From the NCBI GenBank assembly GCA_903879975.1, contig CAIRNL010000665.1:1-6326 (forward strand): a DNA stretch of 6,326 nt. The letters run 5' to 3'. The notes below the pieces were generated by a model that was not told where the DNA came from, ran no database searches, and saw only the letters and a list, made by a program, of their open reading frames with translations. Source of the DNA: an uncultured Chloroflexota bacterium (lineage in GTDB: Bacteria; Chloroflexota; Anaerolineae; Caldilineales; Caldilineaceae). Positions 1-5,364 of this stretch are shown here, in pieces; position 1 is the stretch's first letter, and the number at the start of each line of letters is the position of its first letter. Made by a program: the position numbers and the translations under genes.

Positions 1-1652
1 ATCGTCACGGAGCCAGGCCGGCCGGCCTGGGCAATAATCGTCGCCTCGCGCTCGTGGTTCTTGGCGTTGAGCACTTCATGCTCGATGCCGTTCCGCTTGA
101 GCAGATGGCTGACGTACTCGCTCGTTTCGATAGCAACCGTGCCGACCAGCACCGGCTGTCCAGCCTGGTGGCGATCCTTGATGTCAGCGAGCGCAGCCTT
201 GAATTTGGCATCCTGCGTGCGATAGACCAGGTCGTCCATATCTTTGCGGATGACCGGTTTATAGGTCGGAATCTGGACCACATCCAGGTTGTAAATCCGC
301 TGGAATTCTTCTTCCTCTGTCTTGGCCGTACCGGTCATACCGGCAAGTTTGTTGAACATGCGGAAGAAATTTTGGAAGGTAATGGTCGCCAGCGTCATCG
401 ACTCCTTCTGCACCTTGACGCCTTCCTTGGCCTCGATCGCCTGGTGTAGCCCTTCGCTGTAGCGCCGTCCTTCCATCAGTCGGCCAGTAAACTCGTCGAC
501 GATAATCACTTCACTGTCGCGCACAATGTAATCCTTGTCGCGGCGGTAAAGGGCCACAGCACGCAACGCGTTGTCGAGGTAGGGCAGCATGTCAAAGTGA
601 TCGGGCGCGTAGAGGTTGTCCGTCCCCAGCACCCGTTCGACGTAGGCGATGCCCTCCTCGGTCAGCGTCGCCGTCATCTCTTTCTCATTGATGGTGTAAT
701 GTGTTGCCGGCGTGAGGCGCTTGGCCAAGCTGGCAAATTGCACGTAATAGTTGGAGCTTTCGCGTGCCTCACCAGAGATGATGAGCGGCGTTCGCGCTTC
801 GTCGATGAGAATGTTGTCGACCTCGTCGACGATGGCATAGTGCAGTTCACGCTGTACGGTGCGGGTAACGTCCTGCGCCATGTTATCGCGTAGGTAGTCG
901 AAGCCGAACTCATTGTTCGTGCCGTACGTGATATCAGCCTGGTAGGCCGCGCGCCGCGCAATCGGCTTCAGATACTGGAAACGGTCGTCAGCGTTGGGAA
1001 ATTCCGGGTCAAAAAGGAAACTGCCCATATCTGGGTTGCCTGCGCTGTTTTGGATAACTGCTGCGCTCAACCCCAAGAGGTGATAGATCGGCCCCATCAG
1101 TTGCAGGCCGACCTTGGAGAGATAGTCGTTGGGCGTCACCAGGTAGGCGCCACGGCCTGTGAGCGCGTTGAGATAGATCGGCAACGTTGCGACGAGCGTC
1201 TTGCCTTCGCCCGTCTTCATTTCGGCAATGGTGCCGCTGTGCAGCACCATGCCGCCGAGCATCTGCACATCATAGTGGCGCAGGCCTGTGGTGCGCTTGC
1301 TTGCCTCGCGTACGGCGGCAAATGCTTCGGGCAGAATCTCCCAGAGAATTTCCTCCTCCGCTTTGCGCAGTGCTTTCTTGATACGGTCTACCTCGACGCG
1401 CGCATATTTCTGCTCGTCAGTGCCCAGGACATCTAGATATTCCTGCTCGGCGGCAACTAATCCTGCGCGCAGTTCAGTCGTTGCCTCGGCAATACGAGCC
1501 CGGAAATCGCGCGTCATGGCACGCAGATCGTCGTTGCTCTTGCGCCCAAACTCCGCCTCCAGATCATTGATCTCCTGGACAATGGGACGGTATTTCTTCA
1601 GTACCTTCTCGTTCGGATCGCCAGTAATGGCGTAATACAGTTTCTTGAACAT
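1..1652 (-). CDS. secA: Preprotein translocase subunit SecA (ATPase), N-terminal 550 residues, 3' end cut by window
   Basis: SecA is the cytoplasmic ATPase that pushes unfolded preproteins through the SecYEG channel. I read the frame through all 550 codons without a stop. Visible motifs: an IAEMKTGEGKT Walker A (K151, T152), YLVTPNDYLSK, ADITYGTNNEFGFDYLRDN, the Walker B DEVD (276-279) followed by ILIDEARTPLIISG, the preprotein cross-linking domain region (about 290-430), LAGMTGTA (437-443) and the start of the second motor domain (QPVLVGT, LNAKNHEREA). The window ends just before the expected ATNMAGRGTDI motif, so about 40% of a normal 840-1000 residue protein is missing. Compared with E. 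coli SecA there are roughly 43 extra residues before Walker A (around 56-104) and about 24 extra between Walker A and DEVD (around 202-231). The start MFKK is chosen because AAGGA lies 10 bases upstream; another in-frame ATG lies 18 bases further up. Identification is secure. Confidence 0.97.
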   Translation of the reverse strand, partial: MFKKLYYAITGDPNEKVLKKYRPIVQEINDLEAEFGRKSNDDLRAMTRDFRARIAEATTELRAGLVAAEQEYLDVLGTDEQKYARVEVDRIKKALRKAEEEILWEILPEAFAAVREASKRTTGLRHYDVQMLGGMVLHSGTIAEMKTGEGKTLVATLPIYLNALTGRGAYLVTPNDYLSKVGLQLMGPIYHLLGLSAAVIQNSAGNPDMGSFLFDPEFPNADDRFQYLKPIARRAAYQADITYGTNNEFGFDYLRDNMAQDVTRTVQRELHYAIVDEVDNILIDEARTPLIISGEARESSNYYVQFASLAKRLTPATHYTINEKEMTATLTEEGIAYVERVLGTDNLYAPDHFDMLPYLDNALRAVALYRRDKDYIVRDSEVIIVDEFTGRLMEGRRYSEGLHQAIEAKEGVKVQKESMTLATITFQNFFRMFNKLAGMTGTAKTEEEEFQRIYNLDVVQIPTYKPVIRKDMDDLVYRTQDAKFKAALADIKDRHQAGQPVLVGTVAIETSEYVSHLLKRNGIEHEVLNAKNHEREATIIAQAGRPGSVT

Positions 1653-1662
1653 TGGATTGCCA

Positions 1663-1667
1663 TCCTT
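1663..1667 (-). promoter_or_regulatory. Ribosome binding site that decides the secA start
   Basis: AAGGA on the minus strand lies 10 bases before the ATG at 1652. It overlaps the coding stretch of a second in-frame ATG at 1668-1670, which has no comparable site. This favours the downstream start (MFKKLYY). Confidence 0.6.
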
Positions 1668-1675
1668 CATCGCAC

Positions 1676-1705
1676 CGACCCGAGTCCAAAATCGGAGTCA
1701 GGTCG
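1676..1705 (-). promoter_or_regulatory. Stem-loop in the secA leader, next to the ribosome binding site
   Basis: The arms 1676-1687 and 1694-1705 pair at 11 of 12 positions (one C-C mismatch, one G-U in the transcript) around a 6-base loop reading GATTTT. The proximal edge is 23 bases from the secA ATG and 8 bases from the AAGGA site. No T-run follows it on the minus strand, so it is not a standard terminator. A role in translational control of secA is an inference. secA is translationally regulated in E. coli by SecM, but no SecM-like leader peptide was recognised here. Confidence 0.5.
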
Positions 1706-1763
1706 CACCTTCGCTTCCAGCCAGCGCCGTCCCTTGACAGGTCGGGCAACGATGCAAATTGTC

Positions 1764-1791
1764 ATTCTACCACGCGCGCCAGCAGGGTCAA
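1764..1791 (-). promoter_or_regulatory. Candidate sigma-70-type promoter of secA
   Basis: On the minus strand, TTGACC (1786-1791, 5 of 6 consensus) and TAGAAT (1764-1769, 5 of 6) are separated by 16 bases. A TG one base before the -10 box gives an extended -10. The start of transcription would fall near 1757, leaving a leader of about 105 bases that contains the stem-loop at 1676-1705. Confidence 0.6.
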
Positions 1792-1901
1792 TCTTATAAC
1801 GATTAAACCAGCCATTCGGGATCGTTGCTTCCCGAAAGAGCACCGACTGTCTAAAGTGATGGAATTTACGGGTCGCTAGAATGGCTGCTCCTGTCGCCAC
1901 C

Positions 1902-1947
1902 CGTCACGAGTCATGCGTCACCGGCCATTCGTGACTCGTGACGCATG
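1902..1947. repeat. Inverted array of heptamer repeats (GTCACGA type)
   Basis: A perfect 12-base inverted repeat pairs 1902-1913 (CGTCACGAGTCA) with 1932-1943. An overlapping perfect 10-base pair joins 1912-1921 (CATGCGTCAC) with 1938-1947. Each arm is built of 7-base steps: GTCACGA, GTCATGC, GTCACCG on the left, and GTCACGA twice on the right read in reverse. It starts 17 bases past the stop codon of the zinc-protein gene. It could fold in the transcript, but no T-run follows on the minus strand, so a simple rho-independent terminator is unlikely. It may be a dispersed intergenic repeat or a binding site upstream of secA. Confidence 0.65.
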
Positions 1948-1964
1948 AATTGCTACCCTAGCGA

Positions 1965-2687
1965 TCAGTAGGGCGGCTTGGCCGGCCCGTTGTACTTACA
2001 GCGTCCTGTACGGGGGGAGTTGAAGCGCTTCTTAGGGCCACCGTACAGCGTACACGCGTGTTCCTTGGCGTGGGTAGCGCACAAATAACAGCCTGGTTCG
2101 CCCTGCTCGTAGTAGCACTGCATACAGATATGCGTGGCCGGCTCGCCGCAATCGGCGCATTCATAGACCAACATGACATTGCGCGCCAGCAGAGTCAGTG
2201 GTTTGGTCGTCAGTGGCTTGCCCGTCCGTTCGCCGATGACGTCGATTTTCAGTTCAGTCGGCGTGCCAAAATCGTATTCGTAGCGCCCTTTCAGGCCAGG
2301 CCGCAGCACGTCGCTCGCCTTGCTGGTGATACTCTTCTGATCGCCCAGGGCAAAGAAGCCGTCGATCAACTCTTGATAGCGCGTTGTGCCGAAGACAAAG
2401 TGGCTCATATGGTTGCAGCAATCGACCCAGATGGCACGCAGATAGGTGTCGAGGTCCACCAGCGTTGCACTGCCCGCCACTTCGAGATGTAGCCAGTAGA
2501 AGCCCTCCATCGTGTCACGCACAACGACATGATAGAGCGACTGAGTCTTGCGTTTGCTCGCCTCAGCCTTGTCTATGGCAGCCTGGCGATCGGCACAGGT
2601 GGTGAGATGCTTGGCGATGTTGGCAGCAGCGACCTCGCGGCCACAGAAGGCACAGGTGCCTGTGCTCGGTGGTTTGCGTGTCATCAT
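1965..2687 (-). CDS. Zinc-finger protein with a pRiA4b ORF-3-like middle region, function unknown
   Basis: The protein has 240 residues. The N-terminus has a compact C2HC zinc finger (C12, C15, H27, C31) followed by a charged helix-like linker to about 47. The middle (about 50-155) has the look of the pRiA4b ORF-3 family: a beta strand with YWLHLEV, an acidic helix ending IWVDCCNHMSHF (86-97), and YEYDFGTPTELKI (136-148). The C-terminus is a second metal-binding block (C177, C180, H186, C188, C191, C200, C203, H206, H210, C212), spaced like a two-zinc cross-brace or B-box-like fold. No membrane segment or signal peptide is visible, so it is probably cytoplasmic. The ATG overlaps the stop of the upstream DUF1349 gene by four bases (ATGA), so the two are translationally coupled. 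A second ATG directly follows and may be used instead. The family match is from memory and moderate; no function can be given. Confidence 0.85.
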   Translation of the reverse strand: MMTRKPPSTGTCAFCGREVAAANIAKHLTTCADRQAAIDKAEASKRKTQSLYHVVVRDTMEGFYWLHLEVAGSATLVDLDTYLRAIWVDCCNHMSHFVFGTTRYQELIDGFFALGDQKSITSKASDVLRPGLKGRYEYDFGTPTELKIDVIGERTGKPLTTKPLTLLARNVMLVYECADCGEPATHICMQCYYEQGEPGCYLCATHAKEHACTLYGGPKKRFNSPRTGRCKYNGPAKPPY

Positions 2688-3238
2688 GTTGCTCCTTCGG
2701 CAGCGAGCGGGCGGACTACGAAGCCGGTGAACTCGACTGGGAAACCGCTGCCGTCCGGCGCCGCACACATGACGCCAACCATCGCCTCGGCACTGGGCAA
2801 CAGATAGGCGATGCGCAGCAGTGCATAGGCAGCCCCGTCCAGAGAATAGAATATCTCCACAGCCTCGGCCTTGCGCACTAGCCGCAGCCAGATCGCCGGC
2901 GGATTCTGCGGCAGCGGTGATACTGCCCAGTCGGAGAAATCGTTGGTCACGACCGCACTGACGTATTGTACGCCATGGACATACTCGATGCCGGTCTTGA
3001 TCCAGTGTTCGGCGTCGACGCGCACCATCAGACCTGCCTGGTCGTAGAGCTCGCGGTAGTTGCCTGCAACCTTGACCTCGCTCACAAAGTCACCAGCCTG
3101 CGTCGTATAGCACACATGGCCATTATCGCGGATGAAACCGTAGTGCGTCTTGCGCCAAAAATCGCTGCCCGCATCGGCAGTGACACAAATGGTGTCGCCA
3201 TCGATCTGCCAGATGCGCGGCTCATTGAACCATTGCAT
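2684..3238 (-). CDS. DUF1349 domain protein (concanavalin A-like fold)
   Basis: The protein has 184 residues and consists almost entirely of one DUF1349 domain, a family with a concanavalin A-like beta-sandwich. Family-type segments are visible in order: MQWFNEP at the start, SDFWRKTHYGFIRDNG (25-40), YDQAGLMVRVDAEHWIKTGIEYVHG (65-89, given here only as a landmark), NDFSDW (99-104) and VGVMCAAPDGSGF (154-166). No signal peptide is seen, so it is likely cytoplasmic. Members are widespread in bacteria and fungi. The biochemical role is not settled; a sugar-binding or glycoside-related role is only suggested by the fold. The start at 3238 fits the usual family start and a promoter at 3309-3338. 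A GTG at 3298 with a good ribosome binding site would add 20 residues that do not look like the family. It overlaps the following zinc-protein gene by four bases. Confidence 0.88.
   Translation of the reverse strand: MQWFNEPRIWQIDGDTICVTADAGSDFWRKTHYGFIRDNGHVCYTTQAGDFVSEVKVAGNYRELYDQAGLMVRVDAEHWIKTGIEYVHGVQYVSAVVTNDFSDWAVSPLPQNPPAIWLRLVRKAEAVEIFYSLDGAAYALLRIAYLLPSAEAMVGVMCAAPDGSGFPVEFTGFVVRPLAAEGAT
2692..2697 (-). promoter_or_regulatory. Strong Shine-Dalgarno inside the end of the DUF1349 gene
   Basis: AAGGAG lies inside the last codons of the upstream gene, 4 bases before the first ATG (2687) and 7 bases before the adjacent second ATG (2684). It places the start here, although the frame stays open further upstream to 2768. 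The spacing slightly favours the second ATG. Confidence 0.7.
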
Positions 3239-3295
3239 TGCATGCTCGTTTCTAAAAAAGAGTTTGTGACGGAAATCATGCTCAATAAAGTCTAT

Positions 3296-3307
3296 CACAT
3301 TATCTCC
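3296..3307 (-). promoter_or_regulatory. Alternative GTG start and ribosome binding site for the DUF1349 gene
   Basis: GGAG (3304-3307) stands 5 bases before an in-frame GTG (3296-3298). It would extend the protein by MIDFIEHDFRHKLFFRNEHA. The stretch is AT-rich compared with the rest of the gene. The predicted transcription start (about 3302) lies inside the GGAG, which argues against using it unless another promoter is active. Confidence 0.35.
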
Positions 3308-3308
3308 G

Positions 3309-3338
3309 ATTGTAGACCTCTCCCAATTGTTGTGTCAT
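3309..3338 (-). promoter_or_regulatory. Candidate promoter of the DUF1349/zinc-protein operon
   Basis: On the minus strand, ATGACA (3333-3338, 5 of 6 consensus) and TACAAT (3309-3314, 5 of 6) are separated by 18 bases. Transcription would start near 3302, leaving a leader of about 64 bases before the ATG at 3238. Further upstream, TATAGA (3338-3343) and TATATT (3345-3350) are other possible -10 boxes, but neither has a fair -35 partner. Confidence 0.5.
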
Positions 3339-3406
3339 CTATACAATATACTGAAGGCCGCATCACGTTGGGGACGCTGTGCAAGCCGGCTCGCTGCGGA
3401 TGAACC

Positions 3407-3437
3407 AAAAACGCCTGGAACGTTACCGTCCCAGGCG
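3407..3437 (-). terminator. Rho-independent terminator downstream of hsp20
   Basis: On the minus strand, CGCCTGG (3431-3437) pairs with CCAGGCG (3412-3418). Inside this, one mismatch is followed by ACG/CGT around a GTAA tetraloop. Five T's follow immediately (3407-3411). It lies about 134 bases past the hsp20 stop and upstream of the DUF1349 promoter, so it should end the hsp20 transcript and insulate the next unit. Confidence 0.8.
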
Positions 3438-3571
3438 CTCTCTATCCCAATCCACCAGTCCCATGCTCCCCTGAGCGACAGACGCTGTATACTCCACAAG
3501 GCATCGGATACAACGATGAGGCAGCAGTGTCCACACCCAAGAGCCGTCCCACCGCAAGGGCGAGCCAAATC

Positions 3572-4024
3572 TTACTTGACCTGCACCCTGATCTGCTTCG
3601 GCTTGATCTCTTCCGCCTTGGGCACACGCAGACTCAACACGCCGTTGCTGTAGGTCGCTGCAATTGCATCGCCGTTGACCGGCACGTTGAAGTTCACCTT
3701 GCGCTCGAACGCGCCGTGGTAGAGTTCTCGCTTGATGAAATTGACTTCTTCAGGCTGCGCCTCGAACTTGCCACGGATCGTCAATTCCTCGCCCTCGAAA
3801 GTGATCTCGACATCCTCAGGGTTGACGCCCGGCACGTACGCGTTGAGCACAAAGGCGTCGTCAGTGCTGTAGGCATCGATAGGCAGACGAACCACACGGG
3901 ACGCCTCACCGTTGTTCCCTCCGTTACGGACATAGTCATAGGTACGGCCACTGGCAGCACGGTTCATGGCATCGGTCATGTTGACGAAATCACGGACCAT
4001 CTGGTTGTAGCTATTGGTGCGCAT
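3572..4024 (-). CDS. hsp20: Small heat shock protein, Hsp20/alpha-crystallin family
   Basis: This is an ATP-independent chaperone that forms oligomers and holds unfolding proteins for refolding by ATP-dependent chaperones. The 150 residues are typical for the family. A short N-terminal arm (1-42, with a Gly/Asn-rich stretch NGGNNGE) leads into the alpha-crystallin domain (about 44-138). Typical signatures are VRLPIDAYSTDDAFVLNAYVPG (45-66, landmark), EDVEITFEGEELTIRG, the GAFERK stretch, and the NGVLSLRVPK motif (127-136). The C-terminal tail has an I-x-V element (I145-R-V147), the motif that docks neighbouring subunits. The start is fixed by AAGGAG at 4034-4039, 8 bases upstream. The gene stands alone, with a terminator about 134 bases past its stop and a divergent operon upstream. 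No CIRCE element was found; a short inverted repeat at 4058-4073 may be a control site. Confidence 0.96.
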   Translation of the reverse strand: MRTNSYNQMVRDFVNMTDAMNRAASGRTYDYVRNGGNNGEASRVVRLPIDAYSTDDAFVLNAYVPGVNPEDVEITFEGEELTIRGKFEAQPEEVNFIKRELYHGAFERKVNFNVPVNGDAIAATYSNGVLSLRVPKAEEIKPKQIRVQVK

Positions 4025-4057
4025 GGTATGAATCTCCTTTTGTTCGAATTAGATTGT

Positions 4058-4073
4058 GCAAGGCTTACCTTGC
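4058..4073 (-). promoter_or_regulatory. Short inverted repeat upstream of hsp20
   Basis: GCAAGG (4058-4063) pairs with CCTTGC (4068-4073) across 4 bases. It sits 34 bases before the hsp20 ATG and 18 bases before its ribosome binding site, where an operator or 5' leader hairpin would be expected. It does not match CIRCE (TTAGCACTC-N9-GAGTGCTAA). I could not assign a convincing -35/-10 pair for hsp20. Confidence 0.35.
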
Positions 4074-4297
4074 GATAGATGTCTCTACTCTACCAGGTCT
4101 GCGTTAGAGCGACACATGCAGCTCGTTATCGTAGAATTTGCGCGATGTCAGCAAAATATTAGCGGCTGTCACAAACCAGGGCACGCGAAATGCAGAATCA
4201 GGGAACAACACAAGTGAGTCGGCCGGCGCGGGTATCGCTCTTGCTGCAGCGGGCAAAATGGCCAGGACCGAGACGGACAGCCTACTGGGACGCACCC

Positions 4298-4311
4298 TGT
4301 GCTGCAGCACA
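4298..4311. promoter_or_regulatory. Perfect 14-base palindrome, candidate operator of rmd-gmd
   Basis: TGTGCTGCAGCACA reads the same on both strands. It ends one base before the -35 box of the candidate rmd promoter, a usual place for an activator or repressor site. A partial copy (TGCTGCAGC) lies 58 bases upstream at 4242-4250. Confidence 0.45.
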
Positions 4312-4312
4312 C

Positions 4313-4342
4313 TTGGGAAAGAGGCGCCGCGACGGCTATACT
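4313..4342 (+). promoter_or_regulatory. Candidate promoter of the rmd-gmd operon
   Basis: TTGGGA (4313-4318, 4 of 6 consensus) and TATACT (4337-4342, 5 of 6) are 18 bases apart. A second -10-like box, TATAGA, follows at 4344-4349, and CTATA/TATAG form a small inverted repeat around CTG. Transcription near 4350 would leave about 28 bases before the GTG start. Confidence 0.45.
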
Positions 4343-4377
4343 GTATAGAAGTGGCAACTTTTGTGTGGGATGATCGC

Positions 4378-5352
4378 GTGCGCGTGTTATTGACTGGCGT
4401 CGCCGGTTTCGCCGGCAGCTTTCTGGCCGACTACCTAATTCGAGAAACGAATGCCGAGGTGCATGGCGTGGTGCATCGCCACGACCATCGCATCGCACAC
4501 CTGGCTGGGCGCCTTCACCTGCACCGCGGCGACCTGCGCAACGCCCTGTGGGTGAGCGAGGTGATCCAGGATGTCATGCCCGACTTCACCCTGCACCTGG
4601 CAGCGTGGAGCGATGTCGGCGGGTCGTGGCGCCAGCCATGGACGACCTATGAGCTCAACATCCAGTGCCAGCTCAACCTGCTCGAAGCGTTGCGTCGCTG
4701 GCAGCCTACCTGCCGCACGATCGTCGTCTCCTCCAATGAAATCTACGGCCTGGTCGAGCCTGATGACCTGCCCATCGACGAACACACGCCTTTTCGCCCC
4801 AACTCGCCCTACGGGGTGAGCAAACTGGCGCAGGACATGATGGCGTTGCAGTACTTCAACAGCCACCAGATGCCCATCGTCCGCGCGCGCAGTTTCAACC
4901 ACCTGGGTCCTGGACAGGCCGATGACTTTGCGGCTTCCGCCTTTGCCCGTCAGATTGCCGAAATCGAGCGCGGGCTGCATGAGCCGGTCGTGCGTGTAGG
5001 CAACCTCAGTGCTGAGCGCGATTTTACCGACGTGCGCGATGTCGTGCGTGCATACTGGCTGCTGGCGCAGTCCGGTGCCGCCGGCGCCTGTTACAATGTA
5101 GGTTCGGGCCAGCCGCGCGCAATTCGCTGGCTGCTCGACACGCTGCTCGATCTGGCTGAAGTCCCGATTGGGATTGTCGTCGATCCGGCACGCTTGCGGC
5201 CCAGCGATGTACCGGTCAGTTACTGCGACAATCAGCGCTTGGCTGCCGCAACCGGATGGCAGCCGCAGATCGATCTGCGCACATCGCTCAGTGACCTGCT
5301 CGATTCCTGGCGCAAACAGGTCCGCAAACAAACAATGAACGAACGAAAGTAG
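4378..5352 (+). CDS. rmd: GDP-6-deoxy-D-mannose reductase (Rmd), NAD(P)-dependent SDR family
   Basis: Rmd reduces the C4 keto group of GDP-4-dehydro-6-deoxy-D-mannose to give GDP-D-rhamnose, in the cytoplasm. The protein has 324 residues, close to the usual 300-320. It is an extended short-chain dehydrogenase: the nucleotide motif TGVAGFAG (G7, G10, G13) lies at the very start. SSNEIYG (118-124) and YGVSK with Y145 and K149 make the catalytic centre. The segments FNHLGPGQ (173-180), ERDFTDVRDVVRAYWLL (213-229) and LRPSDVP (273-279) are typical of Rmd and point away from GDP-fucose synthase. The GTG start at 4378 puts the Rossmann motif at residue 6 and has a weak GGGA upstream; another GTG at 4351 would coincide with the transcript start. 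It is followed 12 bases later by gmd, which makes its substrate. A perosamine or other GDP-sugar enzyme is less likely, but specificity rests on motif reading. Confidence 0.9.
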   Translation: MRVLLTGVAGFAGSFLADYLIRETNAEVHGVVHRHDHRIAHLAGRLHLHRGDLRNALWVSEVIQDVMPDFTLHLAAWSDVGGSWRQPWTTYELNIQCQLNLLEALRRWQPTCRTIVVSSNEIYGLVEPDDLPIDEHTPFRPNSPYGVSKLAQDMMALQYFNSHQMPIVRARSFNHLGPGQADDFAASAFARQIAEIERGLHEPVVRVGNLSAERDFTDVRDVVRAYWLLAQSGAAGACYNVGSGQPRAIRWLLDTLLDLAEVPIGIVVDPARLRPSDVPVSYCDNQRLAAATGWQPQIDLRTSLSDLLDSWRKQVRKQTMNERK

Positions 5353-5355
5353 GAG
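5351..5355 (+). promoter_or_regulatory. gmd ribosome binding site overlapping the rmd stop codon
   Basis: AGGAG overlaps the last two bases of the rmd TAG stop (5350-5352) and lies 9 bases before the gmd ATG. Termination on rmd would hand over directly to gmd, which suggests coupled expression. Confidence 0.7.
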
Positions 5356-5364
5356 TCATTTCAA

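Larger units (their letters stand above)
1653..1964. other. 312-base intergenic region between secA and the zinc-protein gene
   Basis: This region holds the secA leader and promoter and, farther from secA, an inverted repeat array at 1902-1947. A smaller inverted repeat, TTCGGG at 1815-1820 against CCCGAA at 1831-1836 with a 10-base loop, lies about 24 bases upstream of the -35 box and could be an operator, though it is short. Short open frames cross the region on both strands, but they use rare starts, run through the promoter and resemble nothing known. I see no gene here. Confidence 0.6.
3239..3571. other. 333-base gap between hsp20 and the DUF1349 gene
   Basis: From the hsp20 side the gap holds about 130 bases of hsp20 3' untranslated sequence with nothing recognisable, then the terminator at 3407-3437. 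A further 70 or so plain bases lead to the AT-rich promoter and leader of the DUF1349 gene. Open frames on both strands here have no family resemblance. Confidence 0.6.
4025..4377. other. 353-base divergent regulatory region between hsp20 and rmd
   Basis: The hsp20 side holds its ribosome binding site and a small inverted repeat. The rmd side holds a 14-base palindrome and a candidate promoter. The core GCTGCAGC of the palindrome also occurs at 4243-4250, 58 bases upstream of the copy at 4301. The rmd frame stays open upstream to 4138, but that part (for instance the Ser/Gly/Ala-rich residues just after the TTG) has no match to the family and is taken as untranslated. Confidence 0.55.

Noticed and set aside
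1564..1749. Short minus-strand frame in the secA leader as a SecM-like regulatory peptide
   Set aside because: It starts with TTG, runs deep into secA in another frame, has no signal sequence and no arrest-like motif.
1667..1900. 77-codon minus-strand frame between the repeat array and secA
   Set aside because: Starts with GTG without a ribosome binding site and runs through the best secA promoter; no resemblance to known proteins.
1902..1943. Heptamer inverted repeat as a rho-independent terminator of the zinc-protein gene
   Set aside because: The loop is 18 bases and no T-run follows on the minus strand, so the standard form is not met.
2688..2768. Upstream extension of the zinc-protein gene to 2768
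   Set aside because: The added 27 residues are Arg/Pro-rich out-of-frame sequence of the DUF1349 gene, and the strong AAGGAG sits at the ATG pair at 2682-2687.
3527..4078. 183-codon open frame on the plus strand over hsp20
   Set aside because: Overlaps the well-supported hsp20 gene completely on the other strand and has no family resemblance.
4138..4377. Upstream extension of rmd to the TTG at 4138 (80 extra residues)
   Set aside because: The extension would precede the Rossmann motif, which in this family begins within the first ten residues, and it spans the candidate promoter and palindrome.
4435..5331. Long open frame (298 codons) on the minus strand opposite rmd
   Set aside because: It is a mirror of the rmd coding frame. 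The translated sequence has no recognisable domain, while the plus strand carries clear SDR motifs.
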